Source of the DNA: Branchiostoma floridae
Taxonomy: Eukaryota; Chordata; Leptocardii; Amphioxiformes; Branchiostomatidae
Direction of reading: 5' to 3'
DNA length: 64,000 nt
NCBI RefSeq assembly: GCF_000003815.2
Contig: NC_049979.1
Span: 13,826,755-13,890,754 of the forward strand
The notes under the pieces were generated by a model, which was not told the DNA's origin, searched no databases, and worked only from the letters and a program-made list of their open reading frames with translations. Shown here one piece after another: positions 26,031 through 39,300 of this stretch; within the stretch, counting starts at the first letter, position 1; each line of letters begins with the position of its first letter. Made by a program: the position numbers and the translations under genes.

Positions 26031-26629
26031 AGACTATAACAGTTAAATGTTTTTTGATGTGGTATTATTACGGCACGCATGGCCTGAGGAATTATAAGAT
26101 GTTACAGAACAGCATAATGGGTAATTCATAGAAATACATTGTATAAAGCCATTAGTCAACATCAAACACGATGGATGGATCATCCCACTGACATGAACTA
26201 TTGACAACAACTGCCATAAAACTCACACATGTCACAGCTTTCTATGTTAGACAAAACTACATGCGACAGCTGCAGACAAAACTGCGAGTGTTTACTGAAG
26301 GCCATAATAAAGTCTAATAAATCTGAGATTTGAAATGTAGTTTAAAGGTATCCTGAATGGAAAAAAATAAAAGTGGTGTGAACCAAGTGATGAAAATGAT
26401 AGGACAAGTTTGCTGTTCTTATCTACAACCTTGATAGCATGTTGTTTGGGATGGATCTCCTCTATATAACGCACGTTCTCCTTTATCCGTTTGATCCTTT
26501 AGCTATTGTTTTCAAAAACAGTATTTTGGGAAAATCAAGGCAGTTGACGGTGGCATAAAAATATTGCATTTTTCAATATATATTACAGGATTTAAAATTT
26601 TTTAATTAGAAAAAAAAAGATATTGCACC

Positions 26630-27130
26630 GTTGACTTAACATCCCTAAATACCCTGTTTTAAGAAACGATGATTATAGGTTACCCCGTCGATAAAGGTGA
26701 TCTAGCGTTAGTCCAGAACAATTTGATTGCTTCCCAACAGTGCTTCCTGTTTTCTTTGGTTTTTGCAAAAGTTGGATTAGCATCTTACCGGTATTAGGTC
26801 AATCATCACTTCGGCTATATACACATACCAGAACTCGCGACAATCTGTCAACAAGTCCTTGAGTGCCGTCAAAAGTTTTAAACAAAATGGACCAGTTCAA
26901 AAAAGTTGCAAGGGGACCCAAACATGCAACACTTACTCTCTGTCCTAAGAGCTATCAACTACTCAAAAGTCATGACCGCAGCATGTCTTGAGAACACGAC
27001 ATTTAAAAAAAAAATGGAAGTTCTACACTGCAGAGAGCTGCTAGGGGTCTATTATCAAACTTGACCTTTGTTTTCCTGAACCCTATCCACCTACCAAATA
27101 GTAGGATCCATCCAAGGCTTCTCAAGTTAT
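26630..27130. repeat. Octamer-family repeat fragment upstream of LDLa-1
   Basis: GACTTAACATCCCTAAATAC recurs in diverged form at 35996. ACACTTACTCTCTGTCCTAA, ...GAGCTATCAACTA and GAGAGCTGCTAGGGGTC are family landmarks. It ends just before the (CA)n microsatellite. Confidence 0.65.
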
Positions 27131-27142
27131 GCAGTTGGCAAA

Positions 27143-27147
27143 TACAC

Positions 27148-27179
<32 letters not shown>

Positions 27180-27180
27180 T
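27143..27180. repeat. (CA)n microsatellite
   Basis: A nearly pure CA run in the intron upstream of the first LDLa exon. Confidence 0.95.
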
Positions 27181-27247
27181 CGTTTTTTTGCCTTTAATAA
27201 ACATAAATAGTAGTGCCCGTCTGCAACTATCTCTCTTTATCACACAG

Positions 27248-27358
27248 GTTATTGTCCTCCTCATGGCTTCCCCTGTTTTGATGGCAGCACGTGTCTGTCT
27301 TCTGCCGACTGCAACTTCTTGGAAGACTGCCCGGGGGGAGAGGATGAATTCCACTGTA
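27248..27358 (+). CDS. Exon: LDLa domain 1
   Basis: The exon lies between a CACACAG acceptor and a GTGAGT donor and is 37 codons long, phase 1 at both ends, the classic shuffling-competent module. All six LDLa cysteines are present with spacing C-x6-C-x5-C-x5-C-x5-C-x8-C. The calcium-site region reads [11 protein letters not shown], close to the family consensus with acidic residues in place. A (CA)n microsatellite lies about 70 bp upstream in the intron. Confidence 0.9.
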
Positions 27359-30300
27359 GTGAGTAACTTTCAGTCAAGCTTTTTCAATGCTTGATTTTAT
27401 AAAGATTTCTGCTACATTTAAAAATGCTGGAGAGTTTACATCTACTGATAGACAGTCTAGCAATGTAGTTAAAAATGGCTTGGCAGGTTACTTTTGTGTA
27501 TAAAGTGGCAACTATTGAAGTTAGAGAACAAGATTTTATCTCATAGAATTTGTAGATGCCATCTTATTATTGTAGCAATATCATGTGAGAGTGTACTTTG
27601 GATCATTGAAGGTCACACTGTGTAAGCGTACACCTGATTTGAAATATAACTTCTGATGTTGAGTTTGTAAGTACAAGCTGCATTGGGAGTGGATGTTGCT
27701 CTGACACCAAAACGTGTGTTGAACCTACCAGACTGTGACTTTGAGAGCTCATGTGATTGGATGGAGAGTTTCCTGGTGGTGGAGATGGGTTGGAGGTTGG
27801 GCTCAGGTCTGTCTGTCACCTCCACTCTACCAGAATATGACTACACTGAGGACTCAGAACAGGGTAAGGTCATGAGAATTTGATGGTCATAAAAATTTCA
27901 TGTTGAACAGGTTCCTCCATGACAATATTAGGGGAAAGGTGTGTTAGGAAAACAGAACCAAAAAAAGAAACATCTCCTTTCATAAGACAAGCTGAAGACA
28001 TAATACAACACAGTTATTTTACACATGCACAGAGAGGATAACTGTCCGTGGTGCTGATTTACTGGTGATGGTATCCCAACTTTTCCACAGGCCACTCCTG
28101 TGCTAGCATTGAACTAGTGGAGTAAGGATGTTTTTGATGAATTTCCAATACAATTTTTATATATGATAAGGAAAACATGTCAATTGGTATAATTCTTCAT
28201 GTAGCATTCCTGTTGCGATACATTCACTGCAGGACAATATATGTTTGTGGATGCCATGGAACACAACCCAGGATTCACAGCTGAGCTACTCAGTCCATTT
28301 TTTGGTGAAAGTGGGCCTCAGTGTAGGCTGAGATTTGCCTATCATGTGTCTGCCCATCTGATGGGATCCCTGCTACTGCATATGTATGTGGACAACACTA
28401 CCATAGAGTTATGGACAACGGAGGGTCAGAATGTGTGAGTTGAGGTGTTCTTGTTGTTCCTGAATGTACAAACAGTTTGTGTCAGCTAACTCCTATTGAT
28501 CTGACCTATCAAGGTCTGGTAAAGGGATATTATGAAAACCCTGGTTTAATGGTAATAAACCTGCCCAAGTCTTCTCACTTCTATGGGCTCACCCAGTACA
28601 ACTTTCGTATAGTACTGCAAAAGTGAGAAAAGAGAATTTCAAAATTCATAGTCTTTAGCCATAAAAAATATGCATGGATCTATTTTGACTAGTTGCACAT
28701 TAACCTTACTATTTTGCCTGTTTTTTTTTTGTTTTTTTTTTGTTTCCACAGAACTATACTAGATCAGTGGATAGATGAAGAAATCCCACTAGGGAAGGTT
28801 CAACAAGGCTTCAGGTTGGGCTTTGAGTATATTCAAGGGGAGAGCATCAAAGGTCATGTGGCACTAGATGACATCATAATGGAATCATGCTCACCGGGTA
28901 AGTAGCCTAACTTAACTGACATTAAGAGGCAAAGATACTAACATAGAATGCAAGTCCCAAGCAAAATATTTGTTTTTTTTGTTGTCCAAATGTACATGTA
29001 TACATGCATGATGCAACACTGAGGTGGCCTGCCATTGTCTTCTTCATTTTTTGGGTAATATTACTGGATAAACATGATTAATCGTTCTTCTTTCCTTTTT
29101 TTGCATCTAAATTTGCTCTTCAACTCAGACATTGATTAGTCAGGATTTTGCGTGGTACTTATTTTCTGAGTGTTTGCACTTCTTATCAATAAGTTCTATA
29201 CTTCAATTAAGTTGCCCTCTGTGAATTCTACTTGTAACTTTTTAAGCTACCATGTATGACACTAAGCTCAACCAAGATATTTTGAAGTGTAAAAGTTTCT
29301 CATTACTGTTGCATAGAATTGCCAACCCTGGGTGCCTGTGGTGAGAAGGAGTACACCTGCCTGAATGCCCTTTGTGTTACCTGGGACCACCTCTGTGACC
29401 TCAGCTACAACTGTCTCTTTGGAGAGGATGAAGGAGAGACCTGTAGTAGGTTTAATCTTCATGTTATATATTCAGGTTTTAGTTTGAAGTTTCCTCATTA
29501 TGCTTTCCTAGCCAGTAGAAGTGTAGTAAGGGGAATGTCAAAAAACAACTTACTTATAATGCCCTCCGTTGACACTTGACTGTGAACAAATGAGGTGCAG
29601 ACATACATGTGCATGTACTGTATCATTAGGAACAGTAACTTTTTTTACCACTTATATGTAGAAGGGATGAAAGTTAATAGTACAGGAGCCAAGGCCTGAA
29701 AAAATGATTTCGTTCAACCCATCTTACAGAAAAGGTTTGACCTGATATTTTGGTAGAGGGAGTCCATCTGCATCACACCTGATGATAAGTATAAGTGGTA
29801 AAAAAAGTTACTGTTCCTAATGATACAGTCTTGCATTTTAAAATGAAATGTCTGTTTGCTCAAAATTTACTGTTAGGCCATACTGATGTGATTACATGGA
29901 TGACATCCACTAGGCACACCAAAACTACAACTTTGTTGTACAATTTACAGATTATGGATGCCGTAAACCTTCTTTAGATATGCAAGTCTGTGTGGCTTTC
30001 CATTAGAATGATTACATGTTAGGAAAATGTTTCTTTGGGGGAATTTATAACATCTGATAGCATTCATTAGATACAAAATTGGTACCATGCAAAAGATAGA
30101 ACTCATAAATGGTGAAACTAATGCCTTTTTTTCTTAAACGAGTGGAATATTAACGTTATAAAAATTGATAAAAAAAGTGGATGAAACATCTAGATCAAGG
30201 TAAAAAGGCTGTAGTGTGCAAAGAAAGTTGGACAGTAACGTAACATAAAATTGAAATGGACAGAAATGTGTGTCCTAGAGAATCAAACTGAAGAAAGAGT

Positions 30301-33300
30301 GTAGAAAATAGCAATGAAATAAGGGTGTCCAGAAAAATAAAAACAAAATTGGAGGGATTATGGAAAAATTGCTAACACTTTATATCCAACACTGGAATTA
30401 AAAAACCCCTCTAAACTTTCGGAGGAACTCTGTCCACCTTGTTCACAGAATGACCCTTCTATCTCCAGAAGTGACATCAGGAACATGCAACTTTTGCAGG
30501 AGGGGGTCATAAGTATCAGATCTGAAAGTCTGATACTTATGATAAACAAGGTTGACTGAGTTTGTCCGAAAATTTAGAGGGGTAATGTTAAGTCCCTATA
30601 GTTTAATTCCAGTGTTGGATATAAAGCGTTAGCAATTTTTCAATAATGTATTTACCAACACAGATGAACTTTCATGCGAAAACTGTAGGGAGTAAGAAAA
30701 TCCCATGTTAAGAGGTTTATTTCCAAAAAATTAGTTTGACTGCATTGAAAAATGCAAAGGCGAAGTGTAAAGGGCATTTGGTAGTTTCCAATTAAACTAA
30801 AGGCATCAAAAACACATTTAGAAATTCAAAAAAGGAGTTGGCAGCTATCAAAATTCAAATGGAACAACCTGAAGTCTCTGAATAGCTAAACTCAGGATGT
30901 CCAAATCCTGCATCTTACCGATCAGGAAAATCTGATACACAAGAGCCTCCTTTCAGATGTGTTGATTATTGCAGGACACTATTGACTGCAGTTGAATAAG
31001 CAATCACTAGATGGGGCTGATCATCAAAGGCAGAGTTCATTGAATTTAGTGGCGACCATTCCACATCATCACAAGGGTTTGAACAATGGATTTTGAACAA
31101 AAGAATATTTCATGTCTCAAGAGTTCTAAATAAAAAAAATGACACAATGAAAGTTTTGATGATATGTTTCAATGTATTTATACATGTTTGAATATGTTGG
31201 AAACATTTTGAAAATAGCTGCACAAGGATCTCTTTAATATTTAGAACAACTTTCAAAAACAATGTGACTTATTCACTGTTAGAAATATCAACACCATTGC
31301 AGCCTTTTCCAAATGGTACATTTGGATTATTTGCCGCATGAAAGAGGGTGCTGATCCAGTCCTTTTGCATATTTACCTTTGCCAGAATGGCTAAGGTTAT
31401 GTTTTAGGCTTGTGAGTCTGTGTGTGTGTCTGTGTGTGTGTTAACAGCATAACTCGAGAAGCCTTTGATGTATCCCGATTATATTTGGTAGGTGGGTAGG
31501 GGTCGGGAAAACGAAGGTCAAGTTCGATAATGGGCCCCCTAGCGGCTTGCTAAGGTACTGCAGCAGAACCTCAATTTTTGATATCTCCTGTTCTGGACAT
31601 GCTGTGATCATGATTTTCGAGTGGTAGATAGCCCTTGAGGCAGAGAGTAAGTGCTGGGAGTTTGGGCCCCCTAGCGGCTTTTTTGGAACTGCAGGCGCCG
31701 GTTTCCTTTCAAACTTTGGACGAGAATAACTCTACAACGTGTTGACGAATCGTCATGATTTTTGGTATGTAGATAGAATGAGTGATGACTTACATAATGG
31801 TATACTAATTATGCAAATCAACAGCTAATTTGCATAATTAATGAGGAAAATTCATAAAACCACTGCATTCCATGATAGGACTTTAAAACTTGTCCCATAT
31901 GTAGCTGGGAAGGAGAGAAATGTCGATAGATATCAATTATGCAAATGATGGCCTCATTTGCATAATTAATGAGAAAATATGAACATGTTGGAGGATCATC
32001 ATGCTTTTTGGTATGTAGGTATCGTAAGTGAAGACCTACATAATGAGATACCAATTATGCTAATCAACAGCTAATTTACATAATTAATGAGGATATTTAT
32101 AAATTCACTACATTCCATGATAGGACTTGTCACATATGTAGCTGAGAAAGAGAGAAATGTCAATACATATTTACCATGCAAATGATGATCTCATTTGCAT
32201 AATTATGATGATCTCATTTGCATAATTAATGAGAAAATATGAACGTGTTGACGGATTGTCATGATTTTTGGCATGTAATATAATGTGATACTTATTATGC
32301 AAATTAACAGCTAATTTGCATAATTGATCAGGAAATGTTCATGAATCCACTGTATTCCATTATAGTACTTTCATCAAAGTTGTCACATATGTAACTGAGA
32401 AAGAGGGAAGAGAGTAAGAGGTGTATTTAAAGACTTTGAAAAAGAATAAGTCAAGAATGGATCAAAGGATCATCATGATTTTTGGTATGCTAATAGCTTA
32501 AGTAATGCTTGCTACAATTTGATATCAATTAATTGTAACTTGGGATCTAATTTGCATAATCAATGCCGAAATTTTATAAACCAACTCCAAGCATACAATT
32601 ATAAAGAAAATGAAATGAGTAACGCATTTGTCTACAGACATCATTCTGCATAACAAACCTGGTTTATTTGGCAAAGGTATGTGTTCGTGGAACTCTAGTT
32701 CTTTATAATTTTAGATTTCACTGGTGGTTCTCTTTCTGATGAGCCATCTATGCATGATGCCCAGGCATAGTTCCCTGTACTTCACAGGGATGTGTGATCT
32801 GCTTTCTTTCCACTGACCCATTTACAAAATCTTACAAACAATTCTAAAATGTTCCAACAAATGGTGTGACGGGGGCCGCCCTAAGATTGTTCCTGCCCTA
32901 AGATGGCACGGATTTTTTGCCTAAGAGGCAGAGGATCAATATAACTACTTACTTTTATTGATCATGGAATCTGCAAGAGCTACATAAGCTGCATAAGCCC
33001 TGGTTAAGCACAGCTAATTCAAGGAATTCATTTATGCTGGTAAATAGCCCTGCTTAGGAGCGGTGTACCGAAAGTGCGAAAAGGAACGAAAAGGAGCGAA
33101 AAGGAACGAAAAGGAACGAAAAGGAGCGAAAAGGAACGAAAAGGAACGAAAAGGAACGAAAAGGAACGAAAAGGAACGATAAGGAACGAAAAGGAACGAA
33201 AAGGAAAGTACCGAAAGTGCGAAAAGGAACGAAAAGGAACGAAAAGGAACGAAAAGGAAAGTACCGAAAGTGCGAAAAGGAACGAAAAGATTGGATAGGA

Positions 33301-36300
33301 ACGAAAAGGAACGAAAAGGAAAGTACCGAAAGTGTGAAAAGGAACGAAAAGGAACGAAGTATGAAGCAAAGTGAAATAAAATCGATGGGAATATAAGGTA
33401 ACGGCACTGTGATCGGAAAATGCATTTGCAACGGACTTTATTTTTGCATTTTGCGACTTGTTCCACGAAATTCCTAGAGCTCCAATGGTTAAACGGCGAA
33501 TCGACGGGAAAGTGCACGCGTGGAAATAGCTAAATACAAATCAAAGGCGATGGGCGGAGTCACGAATCAGTGCGTCTCGGGTTCCCACACGGGCTGTCAC
33601 AGATCAAATTTGGGGGGAGGGGGGTAAAAGCCGCTGAGTAGCGCGCCTGAAAAACGTTTGACGGGTTGACATTCTGGTGTAGATTATTTTTCTACGGTCT
33701 CAAAAATGTCACAAAGTCGTTTTCTAGTGGTCCCGGCCTAAATTATATGTGGCCCCGGGCAATCGGGACACCGCGTTGATTTCAATTCGAGGTCTGGTTC
33801 CAAAGACTTTTTCTGTCGAACCCGCACGGGAGACGGCCAAATCTCTCCGTAGTTTCCCAATATCCTTTGCACAAATTCCTCACGTTGTCCTTTCTTCCCG
33901 CCAAAATGATGAATACTCATGGTACAACGTGATGAAAGCTCATTGGTACAATCACTACGATGTATACATGCCTATCCTTTCACACCTTTTCTTTTTTCGT
34001 GAACGAGCAAGAAGATATGTCTCCAGTCTCCAGAAAAACATGTTGTGGGCCCTGTTGAAGGGAGCTGTCATGCTAGTGGGGCAGCAGTTTATTAGCATAT
34101 CATTCCAGGCCGGATTTGTATTAGACGTAAACAATCGCAAGAATTGCATGCGGTGCTCGGGAGACCATCTTGGGAGAACAGAAGCCATCCAAATACAACA
34201 GCAACGCTACAATCTTGCCTCTGTCTGAAAATGTACGTTAATCGATATTTATCTATCACCCGCCAGTAACTGAATTTTAGTCCTTACTTTCTTATCTCAG
34301 TTCTGTTTCCTTGTATTTCGCTGATCTTCAGAGAATAATTTAGCCACACAAACACAACCGCCTAAAACAGCGCCGTAAAAAATTCATATTGCCAAATTCT
34401 AAAATAAAACACGTTTTAAAACATGTTTCATAGGCTTCTAACGCCCGCAGTACCGGTTCCTTATATTCTCATTGACTTTATTTTAGTTTGCTTCATACTT
34501 ACTTCCTTTTCGTTCCTTTTCGCACTTTCGGTACTTTCCTTTTCGTTCCTTTTCGTTCCTTTTCGCACTTTCGGTACTTTCCTTTTCGTTCCTTTTCGTT
34601 CCTTTTCGTTCCTTTTCGCACTTTCGGTACTTTCCTTTTCGTTCCTTTTCGTTCCTTTTCGTTCCTTTTCGTTCCTTTTCGTTCCTTTTTGTTCCTTTTC
34701 GTTCCTTTTCGTTCCTTTTCGCACTTTCGGTAGACCCCTTAGGAGGGTGGTCCCTTGGACTACTGTACTACAAAATTGTTAAACTGCGAGTTTAAACCTG
34801 GTGACAATTAAAACCTCCTTTTCACTTCCATCACAAAATAAGTAACTGCTAATGACTTCTGCTGACGCAAAACTCCTGAATCAAATTTTGTGGGATGTTA
34901 GAGTATAGGGAACATCAGACCCCAAGTACATTATCCTGTTTTCATAATCTTGACTGTCCTTGGATTTACATGAACGTCAAATCAACAAGTTTAATTTGAC
35001 CCATGGCAATCTAATATTGTGACCCAATGCAGCCTAATATCTTAAGAGAGTTGACCTTGTAAACCCCCCATTACTTCTTCTGTCCCTCCCCCAGCCCAGA
35101 TGCCCCAGGGAGCTTGGTGTGACTTTGAAGATGGAATATGCGGATGGTACAATTTGGACATGGTAGATCAATTTGACTGGAGCCGGCAGAATGGAACAGA
35201 AAACACTGGACCAGCCTTTGACAACACACTCTACCATGAACATGGTGAGAACTGCATTCTGTATCTTTCTCATATTTGTGAGGTATCTAGACCATTGTCG
35301 GTGCTTTGAATTCTTACTGTACCTGGACACTTTCAACCTTTGAGGCAGAAACATGATGGATTAGAATTCCACAACCTCACATCATCCACCAATAATTTTG
35401 TCTTATTTCAATGCAAGCTTAAGCAATTATTTGTATCTGTTTTTAACAATATCTACCAAGGTTACTTATTTCATCTGTATGAGATTTTTATAATTTCTGT
35501 ACTGGCAAGGTATTATATCATTTCCTTGCTAATTATACACATGATTGTTCTCTTTTGCAACAACAAAGTTTCTTGAGAACTTCCACAGCTAATAGATAAT
35601 AGAGAAAACTGCTGTTCTGAAACCAGGGAGCTATAATTACTCCATGGCTGTCTGCCACATGGGTGTTGCCAGCACCCTAATGAGCTGGGACAGATGCTAT
35701 CTTGACTGCATGAGATGTACAAATGTAGCTGAACTATATGGCTTTTGTTATTTATTATATCTATTTATGTCAAGTAAGTCATAAATTGCATTGATATACA
35801 TACATCTCATTATGCTAAAAATCATCTAAGCGACCTACATGTAGTTCTAAGCCAAAAATAATGAAAATTCACCATTATTTGTGGGTTAACCTTTATCTGT
35901 TGTTTTTAAATCAACAATGTCAACTCAGCAGACAATGGTTTCAAATTGTATCATTTGAAAATGTATTGAAGATATTTCAATTTGAACCACCATCCGTCAA
36001 CTTAATATCCCTAAATACCCTGCTCTTAAAAACAATGGAAATAGGATCCCATGCATGTGGATAAAGGTGAACTAGCATAATCCTCTTCCAAATATTTGCA
36101 CAAAGAGACACAAAAATCTACACCACTTACTCTCCTAAGAACTATTTGCCACTAAAACATTTTGATGATGGCATTTTCAGAACACGTGATATCAAAACTA
36201 GATGTTTGGTAGCACTACAATGGAAAGCCACTAGGAGGCCCATCATCGAAGTTGGTCATATTGATACCAACTTACCTGGTAAAATTAGGAGTTCCATCCA

Positions 36301-39300
36301 CAGCATCTTTGGTCATGCTGTCCACATACAAACAACCATCCGTCAGCCAACCAGCTGACCACAAACAGCATTGAAAACCCAACCTTCTTGGCAAAGATAA
36401 TCTAACTACTTTTGTATTCACCATGATAATTGTGCTCAGAAGAAATCTTTCAGCCTCCCACTAAACAAAGAAGAGACAATCTAAAGCCTGACAAGCGAAA
36501 TAAGTAAGTTTCAGTGAAATCAGTTAGTTGTTATTTTCCAAGAGCTTAGACTGTTGTGTGCAATAGACAGTTTTAGCCTTGGTACTGAATCTGCGCTGTT
36601 GTAGGAAATGCAGAAAATGCATCATTTGTAAAGCAGCCACATGACTGGTTTATTGATTGAACTCTTTGCAGCCAAGAGGCTAAATAGCTTTACTATTACA
36701 TGCAATTGTTTCCAATGCTTCACCTATATAAATAGACCCAATGAAAGCCATAGTTTCAAATCACACTTGATTTTATTCAAAGTTGGATGAGGTGAAGAAA
36801 GCAAAATAGGGTAGTGCTGTCTGACAATACTGTAACTGGTTCATTATTCACCATACATGACAAAAAATTATCATTCTGTTGTTGTGGTTTTAGTCATATT
36901 TAAGAACAGGTCTTCTTAGTAACCAATAGTAACTAGTACTGCACATACAGTCAAGCCAGATCTAAACAACTACTCAAGGGACTGACGAAAATGGCAGGTG
37001 AGGGGTGTGTTTGCTACAGACAAAAGGGTCATTTGGTATCTTTTTCTAACATTTGCACTGCATATAACCTTAGTTCCCATGAACATAGTTCAAACTCCAT
37101 ATTGTAACATATACATGTACATAATTTCAAGAAACTATTGTTTGACCATCAGAGCAATGTTTACCTGACATACAAATGTGGTCTTTGGATAAGTTGTCAG
37201 TTCTTAAGACAGTAAAAAAAATGCTTCCATTTTATTTACAATGTATGTCCTTCTTGTTCTTTTATGTTCCTTCTGGTTAGATTTGTACCTTGAACAATAT
37301 TATGGTGCTTCACTGATTTTTGCTCTATTGTGGAGCAGTTTTCATCAATTTTGTTGTTGGATGATTGAGTCATGGTAAGACTGTTGGTTAGCAGAGGGTT
37401 TTATGTAATATACAATGTAAAATTGGCCAAGACTGTGTGGTTTATGACTTGAGCAGGTTTGACTTTACTATGACAATAATCGGATTACAAAGGTTCTGGC
37501 AAGACCCCCCTGGGAAATCAAGTTCTGCCAGAGACAATAATCGCTTGCCACCAGTTCAATCAGTCTGTATGTACTAATATGTGATTGGGGCCTGAATGTG
37601 TCTTAGAGGTGCTGATGAATGATCTGTAGAAGTTGCTCCTGGTATGACTAAGCCCATGGTGCCTGTTGACCAGAGGGTGCATCAGGCCTCTAGAGCTTGT
37701 GTCTGAGTACATTGGATATAATTATTATAGTTTCTTTCCAGCACCTGTGTTCTAGACTGTAGCATATCCTCATCTGATCAGCAGACACTANNNNNNNNNN
37801 NNNNNNNNNNNNNNNNNNNNNNNNNNNNNNNNNNNNNNNNNNNNNNNNNNNNNNNNNNNNNNNNNNNNNNNNNNNNNNNNNNNNNNNNNNTGGATATTGA
37901 TTATTCTATATTCATTATACATTCATTTGACATTAACCAATCAGAAGTCCCATTTTGTATTGGTTATGACACCTTAACACAAAAAATTGTGGGAAGTTGG
38001 GTGTCTCATGAATTTTTAGTGCCTAATAGAAATGAGCATCCGTCACAAGATCCAATCAGAAGGAGAGTTCACAAAACATGGATGTTTGAGAATAACACCC
38101 AGCTAGGAGGAATGATCTTGAAGAAAGTACAGTAGAGAAGATTTGAAAAGATTTGACATGCCAAGATTGCAGTGTTACAGATATTTTCTGTGAAAAGTTT
38201 TGTTTAGAAATGAAATCTGTAATCTCCAAAAGGACAAATATAAATTATCAAATGCATTTCTCAGAAATTTGACAAATGACTTTACAATTATAGTATCCAA
38301 GGATCTACAAATGTATGTATCACACAGGAATTTGTATGTCTCATATGGGTTAGTTTGTATAGGCTAAATGATGATAACATTAATGATGCACCCATATTTA
38401 TTCCTTGGTATTTATGGTGTATACAGGTCATTAACCCTTAATGAAAACCTACATTTAATTTACAGAAACAAAGGTAACAATACTCTTTGTTGTAATATGA
38501 TGCATTAAACAGCATCTTGCAAAGGAATCTGACAGTCACCCTACTCTTATGAAGACTGTACAGTGAGTCTTAAACATTATGTTCAGAAACTAGCACTGAA
38601 TCTGTAAATATAGATTCAGCAGCCATTGGACACCATTTAGCATGACACCTGGTGGACGGATGTTGCTAGGAGAAGGTTGTGTTATTTTCTATACTCACCA
38701 TGGAGTTAATAGGTAAGGGCTATTTGTGGGAATTATCTAACGAAAAGGCTTCAGGGATTTGCTGTCATGAACAATTACTTTATCTATGGAGAGAAAGCAT
38801 TTTAGAAGCATTCAGCTGGAATGTTAATCCATTCATTCTCAGTGTGTGTTTTACCCGTCAGCTGTGGATGACAATTTCACTAGTCTCTCAGCAGGTGGTT
38901 TCCATTCCTTGATTCCTTTGTAGATGTATTTTACTGGCACATTGGTGTGTTGATGTGTAATGTTGCCTTTTCCACAAGTCAGTATTTTGCTGTGACTTTT
39001 TGAACAAACTAACGTTAGCTGCATTTGTACGGACCACTGGTATTCATAACTAAGTCTTAGTAGATAGTTTTGTTTGCAAGCCTTGAACTCCAAGTACAAT
39101 TTATTTATGGGGCCTCTCTCTAACTATATGTGCATTTGCTTGCCCCAAGATGAATGTGTGCAATTTCTGTAGCTTATTAAGCTTACGCCCTTTGTTCTCT
39201 GTAGGTCATTACATGTACATTGAAGCATCAAAGCAAAGAAGAAATGATGTTGCCCTACTGAGGAGCCCTGACTTCCCCTCACCAGTACAGGAGGTCTGGC

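Noticed and set aside
33028-33517. Long overlapping minus-strand frames rich in Phe, Pro, Ser and Arg, and their mirror at 34423-34782
   Set aside because: They are translations of the tandem AAGGAACGAA decamer array in the foldback arms. A 10-bp repeat without stops stays open in all frames, so this is not coding evidence.
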